Below, one piece after another: positions 32,104 through 43,403 of a DNA stretch of 64,000 nucleotides (its first letter is position 1; the number at the start of each line of letters is the position of its first letter). Where the stretch lies: NCBI GenBank assembly GCA_900095095.1, contig FMBT01000296.1, forward strand, positions 496,001 through 560,000, given 5' to 3'. The translations under genes were made by a program, and so were the position numbers. This stretch comes from Fragilariopsis cylindrus CCMP1102 (Eukaryota > Bacillariophyta > Bacillariophyceae > Bacillariales > Bacillariaceae). The notes under the pieces are model-generated. The model was not told where the DNA came from. It did no database searches and saw only the letters and a program-made list of their open reading frames with translations.

Positions 32104-34442
32104 ATGAGTGGTGTTAATAGAAATAATTTTCTAAGATTTCGACGGTTATCGTCGTCGTCATCGTCAAGTAATCATAATAATAATAATATACAAGGCGTGC
32201 AAGAACAAGGTGTACAGCAGCAAGATCAAAAATCTTTATCATTACTAGCGTCATCGGCATCGTCATCGTCCGCATCCGCATCCGCATCCGCATCATCGTC
32301 GTCGACTAATAATACTACTACTACTAGTAGTAGTAGTAGTAGTAGTAGGGTAGAAAAGATGGTATTATGCGATACGAATCATCCGGTGGAAAATGAAAAG
32401 AAAAAGGAGGCGAGAGAAGAGGATACAGAATTAAACGAAATAAGTCACGGTAGTCGTCGCGGATGGAATCTGAAAAGAAAAATAGGCGTAGTAGAGATAC
32501 TACCGCCGGTACTAATAGTACTGCGGCTATTACCTCCAGTAGTAGTAGTACTTTGGGTATTAGTCGTAACGATGACGTCAATGATGGCGACGACGATGAC
32601 AGTAGGAGTACCAACAACAACAAAAATAAGAGAATGAAATTTGATGGCGGTGAAAGCAACAGCAACAACAACCACAGGGAGGACGAAGACGAAGACGGAC
32701 GACGAGAAGACAAAACTACTAACGTTAGTAGTAGTAGTAATAGTAGTCCTGATAATGTGGATGATGGAGTAACAGTAATATTGAAAAAAAAGGATGTACC
32801 AAAAGAATTAGTAGATACAAATTATGGCAAAGAATCGAAATATTGGCAGTCATTAAATGATGTATTACAATTAAAAAGAACAGATCGTAGACAATCATTA
32901 GGATCTGATTCATCTGATTATGATTATGAGTCATCCTCTGACTCTGAATCGGAAGAGGAATGTAATGAGAATGATTCGGACAATGATAATGATGATAATG
33001 ATAATGGCGATTCTCATAAATCGGAAGGAGGAAAGAAGAAGAAGAAGAAGAAGAGCAAGATAAAAAAAGAAAAACGTTCTCGTTCGAAATCATTAAAAAG
33101 AATATTAGCTCGTGCTCGTGCACGTTCATTATCAAGATCACAATCCCAATCCGAATCCCAATCAGCAGTGGTAGTACAAAATTCAAAATCTACAAATTCA
33201 AAATCTACTGAATCTACTGAATTATCGTCAAAATTATCATCTCATCAAACAAGTTATTCGAGATCATCGAAGTCAAAGTCAAAATCATTACCATTCGAGG
33301 ATACTATTGCGACTACGACGACGACGACAACAACGTCGAAGAAGAAGAAGAATCCTCCTCCATCTCCTCCTGTCAATAATAGTACTTCTAGTAGACGACC
33401 ACAACGTCGTCGACGTAAGAACAGTATTGCCAGCAGTCGTGCTACTACTACACATAACAACGATGAGGATGATGATGATATTGATGCATTCGATATTGAT
33501 GTGGATGATTTTGTGGTATTGAATGTAAGTCCATCAATTGTTGCTGCTACAACTGCTGCAAGACAACAACGTCGTAGTACTAGTAGTAGAAATCGTAGTC
33601 CTGCAAAAGCAGAAGCTGCAAATGATCATGGTGACAATGATGATGATGATGATGATGAGACATGGGATGAAATGTATCAACATTTAGCTAAATTCTACAA
33701 GAAGTATGGTCATTGTAAGGTTACTAAAGAATTAGATATATTAGTAAAGAGAAAGAAGAATGGTCGTTCACAACAATATGGTGAATTAAAAAAATCATTG
33801 CAATATTGGGTAACCTATCAACATCGACGTATGAGACCGGAAATCAAACATCGTGGTGGGGCACGTAATCTAAGTCTAAGAGAAGAAAAATTATTAAATG
33901 AACTGAATTTTTGTAAATTTGAATACAAAGAAACTGTACAAGAATTTGATAATTTTTTTGGTAGACGTATTGCCAAAAAATTTGATTTTTTACAAGATGA
34001 TGGTATAGAAACAACACAAATTTATTTTGGTACTGTTGGTAGAATATCATCTATATCAAATAAAGTAAGTGTTAGTTACTATTTTAGTTTTTGCCATGCT
34101 GGCGTCGTCATTGCCCTGCTTACTATCAACTCAAAAAAATCTAACAAAACCCGCCTTTTCCTTTTCCTCCTTTCCTTCCTCTTACCTACTATTTTGCTGC
34201 TGCTATTGCTGTTTATTGTATCTTGTAATTGTAATTATTCATAGTGGGTACGTATTAATTATGATGATGGTGATAGGGAAGATCTTGATACAACACATTT
34301 AATGTATGGATTACATTTATATAAAAAATATTCAAATCAAGATATTAATAAACAACCAGCACAACAACAACAAGTAGTGCTGCTTCTGATGCTGATGTTC
34401 AGGCTGATGCTATTGATGTTGATGGCAACAACGAACGTATAA
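32104..34442 (+). CDS. Nuclear protein with helicase-associated (HA) and Tudor-like regions
   Basis: ATG at 32104 (MSGVNRNNFLRFRRLSSS). A probable intron at about 32362-32453 (GTATTA...GGTAG) joins this to the frame of 32454-34064. The first 400 residues are Ser/Asn/Asp/Lys-rich with a KKKKKKSKIKKEKRSRSKS nuclear-type basic stretch. At about 33,660-33,950 is one helicase-associated domain: TWDEMYQHLAKFYKKYGHCKV, LQYWVTYQHRRMR, LSLREEKLLNELNF. Then IYFGTVGRISSISNK is joined across an intron (34065-34244, GTAAGT...CATAG) to WVRINYDDGDREDL and HLMYGLHLYKKY, the 'YFGTV...YDDGD' Tudor-like module often paired with HA in diatoms. Just after, in a CAA run near 34,365, the frame ends at 34442 while a new frame carries on, so the next entry is probably the same gene. 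Confidence 0.6.
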
Positions 34443-37165
34443 GTAGTAGTACTCCTATTACTAAACGTCGTCTTGCTCGTCAAGGGGGTGTCAAACAATG
34501 TATTCATCAAAATGCTGGTACTGATAATGATATATTGGTATCATCTACTTGGACTACATCCTGTGGCAACATAAAGTATGCTACAAATATTCTACTTGAA
34601 GCTGATAAGAAGAAGAATTCGAATGAAACGAAAACCATCGATCGTGTCGTCCTCGTTGATGAGGACAAGGACAAGCACATCATGATAGAAAAAGTAAACG
34701 ACGACTACGACGATCATCATGATGTTTTGGTAGAAGGAGAAGGGCGTAGTAGAGCTGATTATGACGACGAAAATAATAATAAAAAACCTGCTGCTGTGCA
34801 AAAGAAAAGAAAAGCTTCCTCTACTGCTGCTGCTGCACATCATCGTTCATCAGATGAAGAATTTATGTTAGATCCTGATGATGACAATGGTGATGATGAT
34901 GATGATGAATTAGAAGATTGTACCGATGAAGAAGAAAATGACTATAACAACGATAATGATAATGGTAAAGACGACAGTCCCGAAAAAAATAAAAGTTGTC
35001 ATTCCATCAGTTATAGTAATTCTTCTAAATTCCAGAAGATGATGATAAAGAAACGACAACGACGAACCTTACCTACTATTGCTACATCCTCCAGAAATAG
35101 GAATATGAAGAACAGCGACAGCGACAGCTACAACGACAGCGATAATAACATCAACAACAGGAAGATAGATGATTCATTGTATGATGGAGAAGAAGAAGAA
35201 AAATCCGATGACAACTACGACGGCGGATACGAAGTCGACAGCGACAATGACGACGACGATCACGATAAAGATGCTACTACTGCAACTACAAGTGTAAAGA
35301 ATGAAGGAGAAGAAAAAGAAGATGTGCACGAGGACGATTATGCTGCCCGTGCTACTACTGCTAGTAGTAAAGCAGCGACAACTGCCCCTATGAATGATGA
35401 ATATTATCATGATTCTAGTGATGATGAGGCTATTATAAATAAAATGACATTTATTTCTCCTCCTCCTACTTCTGCTGCAGCTGCTGCAGCTGGTATTGGT
35501 ACCAACATTGATGATAATACGAAAACGATAGGTCGTTATTTCTATTCTTTTGGTAATAACAGTAATGGTAATCCTGCTGACACTGGCACTGCTGCTGACA
35601 CTGCTGCTACTGTTCCCACTCTTGCCAAGATTACTAATGCTCAATATGCTGGACAACGATCTGCTGAAGGAACATTTAATGCAGCATCATCTGCATCATC
35701 AGTAGCAGTAGCGAATCAGAAAATGAAGGCGCAACGAGAAATCATTACTATTGACACTACCGATGAGGAGGATAATGCCAATGCCAACGAAGATAATGAT
35801 AATGATATCCACATGACTGCCAATAATCTCAGTCTCAATATCGCTTTAGCAGCAATGGATCATGACCAATATAATAACAATACGACATTAGCAAAGCAGC
35901 AGCTGCAGGTGCACCCGCACGCGCGGGATCATCAACGTCATCAACAGCATCTTCAGCAGCATCAGCATCATCATCAGATTGCAGCAGCAGCAGCAAAAAC
36001 AAAAAATCCTCGTCCAAAAACAAATCGTCGAAATTATTCATCAATGCTTGAAGTAACAAAGGACTACTACAATAATGGTAATAATGATGTTAGTATTCAT
36101 CAGCAGGGTGATAAAAGTAATCAAAATGATAAAAAAGAAGAAGAAGAGGAAGAAAAAGAAGAAGCAACTATTTTTAACAAACCGACTATGCTTGAAATAA
36201 CAAGAGAATATTACAAAAAGAAAAATATTAATAACAATGATAATGCATCATCTTCAGTTATTCACCATCGTCCTGTTGAAGATTCATATCGACACAAAAT
36301 ACATAGTACAATTCGACGAAGCAACGGTGGTGGTTCTGCTGGTGCTATTGCTCCAAATGCCACTACCTCTTCTTCTACTGGTCTTGCCAGTAGTAGTTAT
36401 GGGATGATGCACGGCAACAACGGCAGTATGCGTACGTCATCTGTTGCTTCTGCTTCTGCTGCTGCTGCTGCTGCTGCTGCCTCAAATACATTATCATCTA
36501 CCCAATTGCAAGAATTAATGATCCGTAAAGCAATTGAAGAAGAAGCTGCAGCAGCATGGGCAGATACAGATGCATATAATGAAGTAGATGACATAGGTGG
36601 TATAGATACAGATACGGTAGGTGCGATAAATGCAATAACTACAAATGTAAATGCAGCATTAAATATGGTACTACAACAACACCACCAACAACAGCAACAA
36701 CAAGCATTAATAGAACAACAACAACAGCAACAAGTATTAATAGAACAACGGCAGCAGCAACAACAACTGCAGCAGCAACGAGAACAGCAACAGCAACGAG
36801 AACAGCAACAACAACAAATATTAATAAAACGTCAACGAGAACAACAACTAACTCATCAACGGTTAGAACAACAGATTCAACAACGACAACAACAATTACA
36901 GTTCCAACAGCAACAACGGCAAGTGAATCAAATCAATCTCAATCATAGTAATAATCTTAACATGAATATGAATATGAATATGTATATGAATAGTGGTGGT
37001 GGTAGTAGTAGTAGTAATAGCAGTAATAATAACGTTGCTGGTGATTACGTTCGATCGTTATACAACCTAAACAATGATAATAATAATAATAATAATAATA
37101 ACAACATCAATAATAATAGTAATACTAGTAGTAATAATAATAGAGGGGGACATCAATATTACTAA
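34368..37165 (+). CDS. Asp/Asn/Gln-rich C-terminal part, probably of the HA/Tudor gene
   Basis: The frame is open from about 34,368 (SSAASDADVQADAIDVDGNN) to the stop at 37163-37165, over 900 residues, without a convincing independent start. Alternating acidic, Asn, Ala and Gln runs dominate. Two similar short motifs stand out: NYSSMLEVTKDYYNNG and KPTMLEITREYYKKKN, an internal repeat with the pattern 'sMLE.T..YY'. A third constrained patch is LSSTQLQELMIRKAIEEEAAA. The Gln-rich region (about 36,670-36,930) is likely coiled coil or prion-like. The join to the upstream HA/Tudor exon would need a frame change in the CAA repeat at about 34,365, explained by slippage, an assembly error or an unusual short intron. 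Function is probably chromatin- or transcription-linked; this is inference. Confidence 0.5.
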
Positions 37166-37512
37166 AGTAACTAACTAAAAGATTGAAATGAAAAATCAAG
37201 TCAAGTCAAATTAAATCACAGTCAATAAATAAATCAATATAGTTAAAACAGACAAAAAAGACTTACGAATAGCATGACTCATCACTTTTATCTCACCTCT
37301 GTAATTCTATGTAGCTTGCATTCAGCATAACACTCTATTAATAATAATAGATAGGTGATATGCCATTCAACGCAAGAATAATCAAGCACGGAAATCCTTT
37401 TTTAACGACTGAAAATCAGAAAAGAAAAATAGAAAAAAAACTTCAGTCGTGGTTTTTATTTTTCAATTTTTGTGTTTTTGATTTTAAGGGGGGTTATATA
37501 GTTTTGTTTTTC

Positions 37513-37684
37513 GGCAGGGGCTGTATAGATCAGTCTCAGCCTGGCCTCTCGCGCATTTATCACTGATTATAGTTCTGATCTAGTCGGACCTCAAATATTT
37601 TTAGAGATCCGAATAGATCAGAACTATAATCAGTGATAAATGCGCGAGAGGCCAGGCTGAGACTGATCTATACAGCCCCCTGCC
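37513..37684. repeat. Long near-perfect inverted repeat (MITE-like or hairpin locus)
   Basis: An arm of about 77 bp (37513-37589, beginning GGCAGGGGCTGTATAGATC) is repeated in inverse at 37608-37684 (ending CTATACAGCCCCCTGCC), with a loop of about 18 bases. Arms differ by one substitution near the loop and one extra C in the outer part. The CAGGGG...CCCCTG ends resemble hAT-type termini, but I see no 8-bp target duplication. It could be a foldback MITE or a small-RNA hairpin. The rest of 37166-38203 holds promoter-like AT-rich DNA with GTACTGTAC motifs. Confidence 0.85.
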
Positions 37685-38203
37685 TACAACAAATCAGCGA
37701 AAATAAAGAAACTTGAAAATTGAATCGAATCGTCTGTTTACGAGCCAATAGAGAGTTTAAGTCGACTGAGTCAACGAAACAATAACACTTACAGTACTGT
37801 ACTGTACAACGCACATCAACAGCGAATTGCGGTGCTTTGGTTTTGTGTTGTTTATTTTTGTGGTAACTTAACGCGTACTCCTGTATCGCACTGTACCAAC
37901 AATAACATAACAGAAGGCATCACATCACTTCTTATCACATCGGTCATTGCTTGCTTAGTTCTTGCTTTTACTTTCTACAGTATTATTTATTAATCTCTAC
38001 AAGCAGTACTGTACAAGACTTCTGCTCTACAGTATATCGAAAGTGAACTCATCACCATATAATAAAGTACTTCGGACAGATAGTATAGGAGCAAGGGATT
38101 CATTCATTTCACGCTGACGAGAGAGAAAAAAAAGAGAAAGAAAGAGAGAGAAGAGGAGGTTTGTTTCAATTATTTGATACCATTGATAATTAATATCATA
38201 ATT

Positions 38204-39139
38204 ATGAGTACTACGACTGTCGATCTAAATCGACGTTTATCTGTATTAGAAGCACGTATTGGTATTACATCAGCAAAAACAGCTTCTTCTTCCTCTACTA
38301 CTCAAAATACTAATGTAAATGTAAATGAACGTTTAATACAATTACGTTTAAATTATGAACGTAAAATTGCGGGTGTGGCAAATTCAAATTCAAATTCTAC
38401 GTCATTGTTGTCGTCCACAAATACAGATACAACTAATAATAAAGAATTATGGAGTGAATGTATAAAATTACTTAAAGAATTGGATCCTGATATTGGATTG
38501 ACACATCAACAACAACCATTACTATATAAAAGACAGCAAATTTTAGCATCATCGTCAGATATGAAAAATGATTTTCATCAATTAGATATGATATTAAATT
38601 TACTACTAAAAGATACGAGAGTTGGTTACTGTGGTAATAGTGGAAATTCGTCTTCAGGTGGTTCTGCAGCGACGGCGACGACGTCTGCTTACTCGTCAAA
38701 TAATGATTCTGCTTTAACAGGAGCGGACAAGGACAACGATACAGCAAATAAGGCAGCAGGCCAATCATCGTCATCGGAACACCAACAGCAACAACAAAAC
38801 AAAACGAAGCTGAAACAACAAGAAGAAGAACAACAACGTCAACAACGCAGTGGTGGTGGTAGTGCTGGAAATAATATACTACGGTTAGATCAAGTTCTAC
38901 AAGCACCTATAGTATCATCTGACTATTATGGAGCTACAAATATTAATCCAGATGAACTCAAACGGTTAGAGATATTACGTGTCAAATTATTAGATTTGAA
39001 TAATCGTTCTACTGTATTAAGTCAACAATTACGTCATTACTTGGAATGTTATCATACCACAATGCAAGCTGTATCCAACAAGATCGTTTTGGCGGATGAA
39101 AAAATTAAAAGTTGCAGTAAAAGCAAAACAACAAAATAA
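38204..39139 (+). CDS. Coiled-coil protein, possibly dynactin p24 (subunit 3)-like
   Basis: ATG 38204 gives MSTTTVDLNRRLSVLEARIG, 311 residues. N- and C-terminal parts are helical with heptad-like leucines: RLSVLEARIGI, LIQLRLNYERKIAG, LWSECIKLLKELDPDIGL, FHQLDMILNLL, and at the end LKRLEILRVKLLDLNNRS and LSQQLRHYLECYHTTMQAVS. The centre is a Ser/Gln/Lys-rich linker. An N-terminal 'LE.R...' start and a C-terminal 'LS.Q...y...' end are what dynactin p24 shows, and the size without the linker is close, but the similarity is weak. Other coiled-coil adaptors are possible. The AT-rich leader has a GA run at about 38,120-38,160. Confidence 0.5.
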   Translation: MSTTTVDLNRRLSVLEARIGITSAKTASSSSTTQNTNVNVNERLIQLRLNYERKIAGVANSNSNSTSLLSSTNTDTTNNKELWSECIKLLKELDPDIGLTHQQQPLLYKRQQILASSSDMKNDFHQLDMILNLLLKDTRVGYCGNSGNSSSGGSAATATTSAYSSNNDSALTGADKDNDTANKAAGQSSSSEHQQQQQNKTKLKQQEEEQQRQQRSGGGSAGNNILRLDQVLQAPIVSSDYYGATNINPDELKRLEILRVKLLDLNNRSTVLSQQLRHYLECYHTTMQAVSNKIVLADEKIKSCSKSKTTK

Positions 39140-40026
39140 TGTATATGTCTTCAACAGCAGCAACAGCGACATCAAGTTATTTAAAATATATATATATAAT
39201 GGTTTATAAGAAAGAATTAGCAGAAACGACGATCTTTTATATATCTTAGTAAATATAAAACAAAAACAAACATCATTCCATTTATTTATCATAGAAATAT
39301 ACATATACATGTCATTAAATACAGTGCTATTCATACTCAATAGGTTATAAATTCTGTTCATACTCTGTTTGCTTACCATCCTCCAGTGCAAGCTCTCTAG
39401 TTTACCTGATTCTGTTTATCTTTCAAATTGAACTACTTGCTATTCACTCACGCTTTGTGGCTTACCTTCTGGTAGTGTACTATTTTTCTTGCTGTTGTTA
39501 CTACATGCTCTGTAATTGCTATTATTTTGTTTTGGGATGGGCGCATATTCTAAGTGCTCTGATGATTGCTTGCCTACCATGTGTACTCTAGAGCTGTTGC
39601 TACTGTTGTCTCTGGCCTTCTTGTTTCATACATTGTTGTGCTCCATATGCTGTTGCTCTATGGTTTTACCTTCTTCTTGCTTATATCTTTCCTTCAATTA
39701 CGTATTGTCTTCGTGCTCTATATATTGCTTATCCTTTGTCATGGCTCCGATAATGATTCTTAGATTGGGGTGCGACAATTCTTAGCTATAGAAGAGCATG
39801 TGAGATGGAGAGGGACGAGGACGATGGGACGAAGAGTCGAGTAAGCGTATTATAAGTGCAGAAAGTACAGAACGCAAGATTTCGGCAAATAAAGAAAAAA
39901 GAATCGGATTCGGAAACGAGACCGAGACCTAGACGTAGTCGGGATCTTCCCTAACGGATAATCGAGATATACAGAATGAAGATAAAGATAACATGAAATA
40001 GAAGTAATTTATCATTTTTATCTGTC

Positions 40027-40302
40027 TTTTTTGTTTGTTTATTTTTTTAAGTGCTTATCTTTATTCCAGTCTATCCCTCCCTTATCCTATATTCATTTTT
40101 TTCTAGTCAAGTTCATTATTGTCGTCGTTGTTCCCTGTTGTATCTTCTTTTGTTTCTTCTTCCTCTTCTTTTTTTGTTTGTTTATTTTTTGAAGTGCTTA
40201 TCTTTATTTCAGTCTATCCCTTAATTATCCTATTATCATTTTTTTCTAGTCAAGTTCATTATTGTCGTCGTTGTTCTCTGTTGTATCTTCTTTTGTTTCT
40301 TC
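40027..40302. repeat. Tandem duplication of a gene's 3' end
   Basis: About 133 bp at 40170-40302 (including the last 18 codons, stop and 3' flank of the minus-strand gene) are repeated at 40027-40160 with a few changes. Shared blocks are GTTTGTTTATTTTTT, AGTGCTTATCTTTATT, CAGTCTATCCCT and TTTTTTTCTAGTCAAGTTC. The outer copy is a spare fragment encoding the same acidic tail in minus. Confidence 0.85.
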
Positions 40303-41646
40303 GTCTTTGTTATATATTGAAATCTTTAAAAGATCCAATCGGGATTTGATCATTTGTAGATTGACCTGAAGAACTACGAATCGTACTGTTACTCTCTCGG
40401 GAAGTCGTTCAACTTGTTGACCATTAGCACCAAGCACTTGTTGATCTATTCTACGCTGGTCCGACATTATGCTGTACTCAATGCGTTGATTAATATCTAC
40501 GTCTTCGGAAAACTCGTTGCTACTCTCGTCCAAACAAAATACCACGGTTGATACAATTGATTGATATTTACCAAAAAAGAACGCTCGCAAGTATCCTCCA
40601 TTTAAAAGTTGAACGCCATACGAAGCACTTCCACGAGCTCCATCGTTACCAGTTGAGTAAACAGGAATGTTCCCTAAGTTAAATGTTAAGTTGGATATAG
40701 AGCTTAAAGGTATTCTGATAGGGCAGCTATTAGATTCTCTTCGCAAGTCCCAACAGGGAATCATGTCATTTTCTCCAACCTGCATCGTACCACTAGACCC
40801 GGATTTGAGTTTCAATTGGAAAAGGGGGACATGATCCATGTTGGTACAGATACAAGTACCAAAAAGATCACGAGACGAAACAAGCTGTTGATTTCTCAAC
40901 TTCGTCATTTCATATTCTTCCGCTTTTTGCAAGAGACTTTGATTGTCCGGAAATACTACACTAAGTAACTTGAGTTGTGCCGTAAAGTCGTCTGCTTCAC
41001 CCTCTTTCAATACTTGTGCTGTATTAATAGCTCTATCAATCACCATTTTCTTAATTTTGATATGATCTAATTTGATGGTCGATCCAACAAATTTGCACGC
41101 TGCGCCATGACTTTCGAGAAAGTTGCCGGTATCCACATTAGTTAACCCCACTGTGGAAAAATAGTGATACGCCTGTAGAATTTCGTTGATGCTTTCATGG
41201 TAATTTTCGACTATCCAATTCACATGGACGACGCCATTACCAAGGATGGATTCTACAGTATCAGCGTTATCTTCATTGGTGTCATAGTGCTGTTGCATAA
41301 ACACTGCTTGGGATAGCCTGATACCGGATAGGACGACGCTAATTCCTCCCAATCGTTCGTGAGATAAAGATGGCGCATTCTTTACTTTGTACACATAAAA
41401 ATCATTATTTTCCTCGCTGACGTCGTACGAACTAATATCTACATCGATAGTGTCGTCGCGTTCTTCAGTAATACCATACAATTTGATTGTTCGAAGTACT
41501 TTCGAGATCGGTTCCAGCGCCGTGTTCTCTACATGTAACTTACTAATTTTGATTGCTGTATCTGCTAATAGCCTATCACAGAAAACGGAGGAAACCGCTT
41601 TTCCCAAACCCCCTGTAGTGAGGGTATCACTTGAATTGATAGACAT
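40246..41646 (-). CDS. 466-residue protein of unknown function
   Basis: An intact single-exon ORF with balanced composition, beginning MSINSSDTLTTGGLGKAVSS. No signal peptide or membrane span. Segments that look constrained include LGGISVVLSGIRLSQAVFMQ, VVHVNWIVENYHESINEILQ, GTCICTNMDHVPLFQLKLKS, MIPCWDLRRESNSCPIRIPL and GYLRAFFFGKYQSIVSTVVF. The last 20 residues are acidic (EETKEDTTENNDDNNELD). The mix of strands in the second half and helices in the first suggests a multi-domain soluble protein. I do not recognise it; it may be lineage-specific. The 3' end is duplicated downstream (40027-40160). The region 39140-40026 has no clear gene. Confidence 0.6.
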   Translation of the reverse strand: MSINSSDTLTTGGLGKAVSSVFCDRLLADTAIKISKLHVENTALEPISKVLRTIKLYGITEERDDTIDVDISSYDVSEENNDFYVYKVKNAPSLSHERLGGISVVLSGIRLSQAVFMQQHYDTNEDNADTVESILGNGVVHVNWIVENYHESINEILQAYHYFSTVGLTNVDTGNFLESHGAACKFVGSTIKLDHIKIKKMVIDRAINTAQVLKEGEADDFTAQLKLLSVVFPDNQSLLQKAEEYEMTKLRNQQLVSSRDLFGTCICTNMDHVPLFQLKLKSGSSGTMQVGENDMIPCWDLRRESNSCPIRIPLSSISNLTFNLGNIPVYSTGNDGARGSASYGVQLLNGGYLRAFFFGKYQSIVSTVVFCLDESSNEFSEDVDINQRIEYSIMSDQRRIDQQVLGANGQQVERLPERVTVRFVVLQVNLQMIKSRLDLLKISIYNKDEETKEDTTENNDDNNELD

Positions 41647-41784
41647 AGAGATTGGATGTTCAATTTATTTGGTTTAATAATATATCGTACTTGAAGTAGG
41701 TACCTAAAAGATAATGAATTTATATCAACACAAGCTCCGTAATAACGTCAAGGTGTTTATGTTATACTTGTTGTTTGTGTGCTG

Positions 41785-41831
41785 TTATGTGCTGTTGTTG
41801 GCTGTTGTTGGCTGTTGTTGGCTGTTGTTCT
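41785..41831. repeat. Short tandem repeat of GGCTGTTGTT
   Basis: The 10-11-bp unit GGCTGTTGTT is repeated about four times just before a palindrome, upstream of the 40246-41646 gene. Confidence 0.7.
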
Positions 41832-41891
41832 GAATGTAGATGTTGAACGCGCACTCTTCACAGCTACTCTACGAGCAGATTTGCTATGAAG

Positions 41892-41921
41892 TCAGGGGTC
41901 ATTAATATTAATGACCCCTGA
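41892..41921. repeat. Perfect 30-bp palindrome
   Basis: TCAGGGGTCATTAAT is followed at once by its exact inverse, ATTAATGACCCCTGA, with no spacer. It lies about 245 bases upstream of the start of the minus-strand gene ending at 41646. It could be a dimeric-factor binding site or a fragment of a foldback element. Confidence 0.9.
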
Positions 41922-42770
41922 GTGCTTGTGGATGGTACAGGACTGTAGTTTGCGCAAAAAACGACAAAGTGGCAATTTCCCTTACCACCCGAAAATAGCC
42001 TGCGTAAACAAGCAAGCAAAAACGACACTTTAAATTTGTATCCGTGGCGTATCTCGTCTCGAATGCTTCAAGATATGCTGAACTATCATCATAATCATCT
42101 CCTTTAGTTAGATGGAAATTGTAAACTAAATATATCTACTACTAGTAAAGAGTTACTATAGATTGACTGCTCAACACTTTCTCAAAACTTAGTTCCAATG
42201 TGATTAAGGAACTTCTTTGATGAAGTGAGACACTTCTGCGACATGACTCTTCCGTAGAAAAAGAAGTGTACTTTGATATCTTCTGTATCACCCTCAAAAG
42301 CGGGTTCTTGCAAATAGCCTTTATTCTTGCTATCACTGCTCATGTTGTTGTTGGTTGTACTCGGCTATTATGTACTATATTTGTATCTGTTGCTATATCA
42401 CTTATCCTTTGATATGGCTATTATTATTATTGTAGTAACTTTCTCTACTACCCTACGTATCTAGGTGAAGACTGTGACATAAAAGTAGAGTGTATATTAT
42501 AGTATTAATTTTTCACTAGATTGTTAATTTTAAAAGAAAGTGAGCTATGTGTGGCCATGAATCATTTGGTACTTTCCATTGCCAGATGGAGCTACACTTC
42601 GTAATTGATATGGCGAATTTCACGAGTTTTTTTAGGCCATAGTACCATTTGTACAAGAGATATGGACGGATAGATGCCTAGATAGAAACAAGCCAGTAAC
42701 AGGAGGACGAATTGTAGCATAATATGACTCGCTCTCAAAGAAAGTAACACGCCTATAACCACCGAGAGAA

Positions 42771-43016
42771 ATGGTACTCCCGGAGAATGAACTGAAGATA
42801 TTCAATGAAGAACTGGAAGTAAAATTAGACGATACAAATTAACAATTAAAGGAATGGTTATTAAGACGGAAGCCAGTAATAGATCACAGCATGAAACGAG
42901 TACAGGAGCTGGCAAAAGAAAATAGTAAATTAATCTGGCAACTCTTCACAAAGAATAAACCAGTAAGAAAAAAGGAATCAAAGGAAAATTACAGAAAAGG
43001 AAGCAAGCAAAGGTGA
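42771..43016 (+). pseudogene. Coiled-coil gene fragment with an internal stop
   Basis: The frame from ATG 42771 (MVLPENELKIFNEELEVKLD) meets a TAA at codon 24 but continues open as QLKEWLLRRKPVIDHSMKRV and QELAKENSKLIWQLFTKN to a TGA at 43014. The heptad pattern of Leu/Ile resembles the coiled-coil proteins encoded at 43404 and 50082. It may be a relic of that family or a short gene starting at the ATG near 42,891. The rest of 41,930-43,400 shows no clear gene. Confidence 0.35.
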
Positions 43017-43403
43017 AAGTCATGTTAAACAACCCACTGACGAATGTCTATACTCACCTCAAGCAGAACAGATCAACGAGCCAGCCACTAACAGATAAGA
43101 AAAGGAAAGACAAGAAGACTTATCTAATATTACAAATGTACCAGACGATGGGGAAAACGAGGTCGACAAGCAGGGATAAAGAAACCACAGAAGTAGATCA
43201 TTGATGACAGATTCGGGGATGAACCAATTTAATATGAATACAATAGTATAGAATGATAGGTGGGTCGACTGCTGACTCTTCTGTCTTTCTATGACGTTGA
43301 GGAGCAAAGCGGCAGCTTTTTAATGACAAGTTACATACTACTATGATTATCTAGATCAAAAGTATTAATAGTAACACTATCAGCAAGTGAGTAAATTTTT
43401 GTT

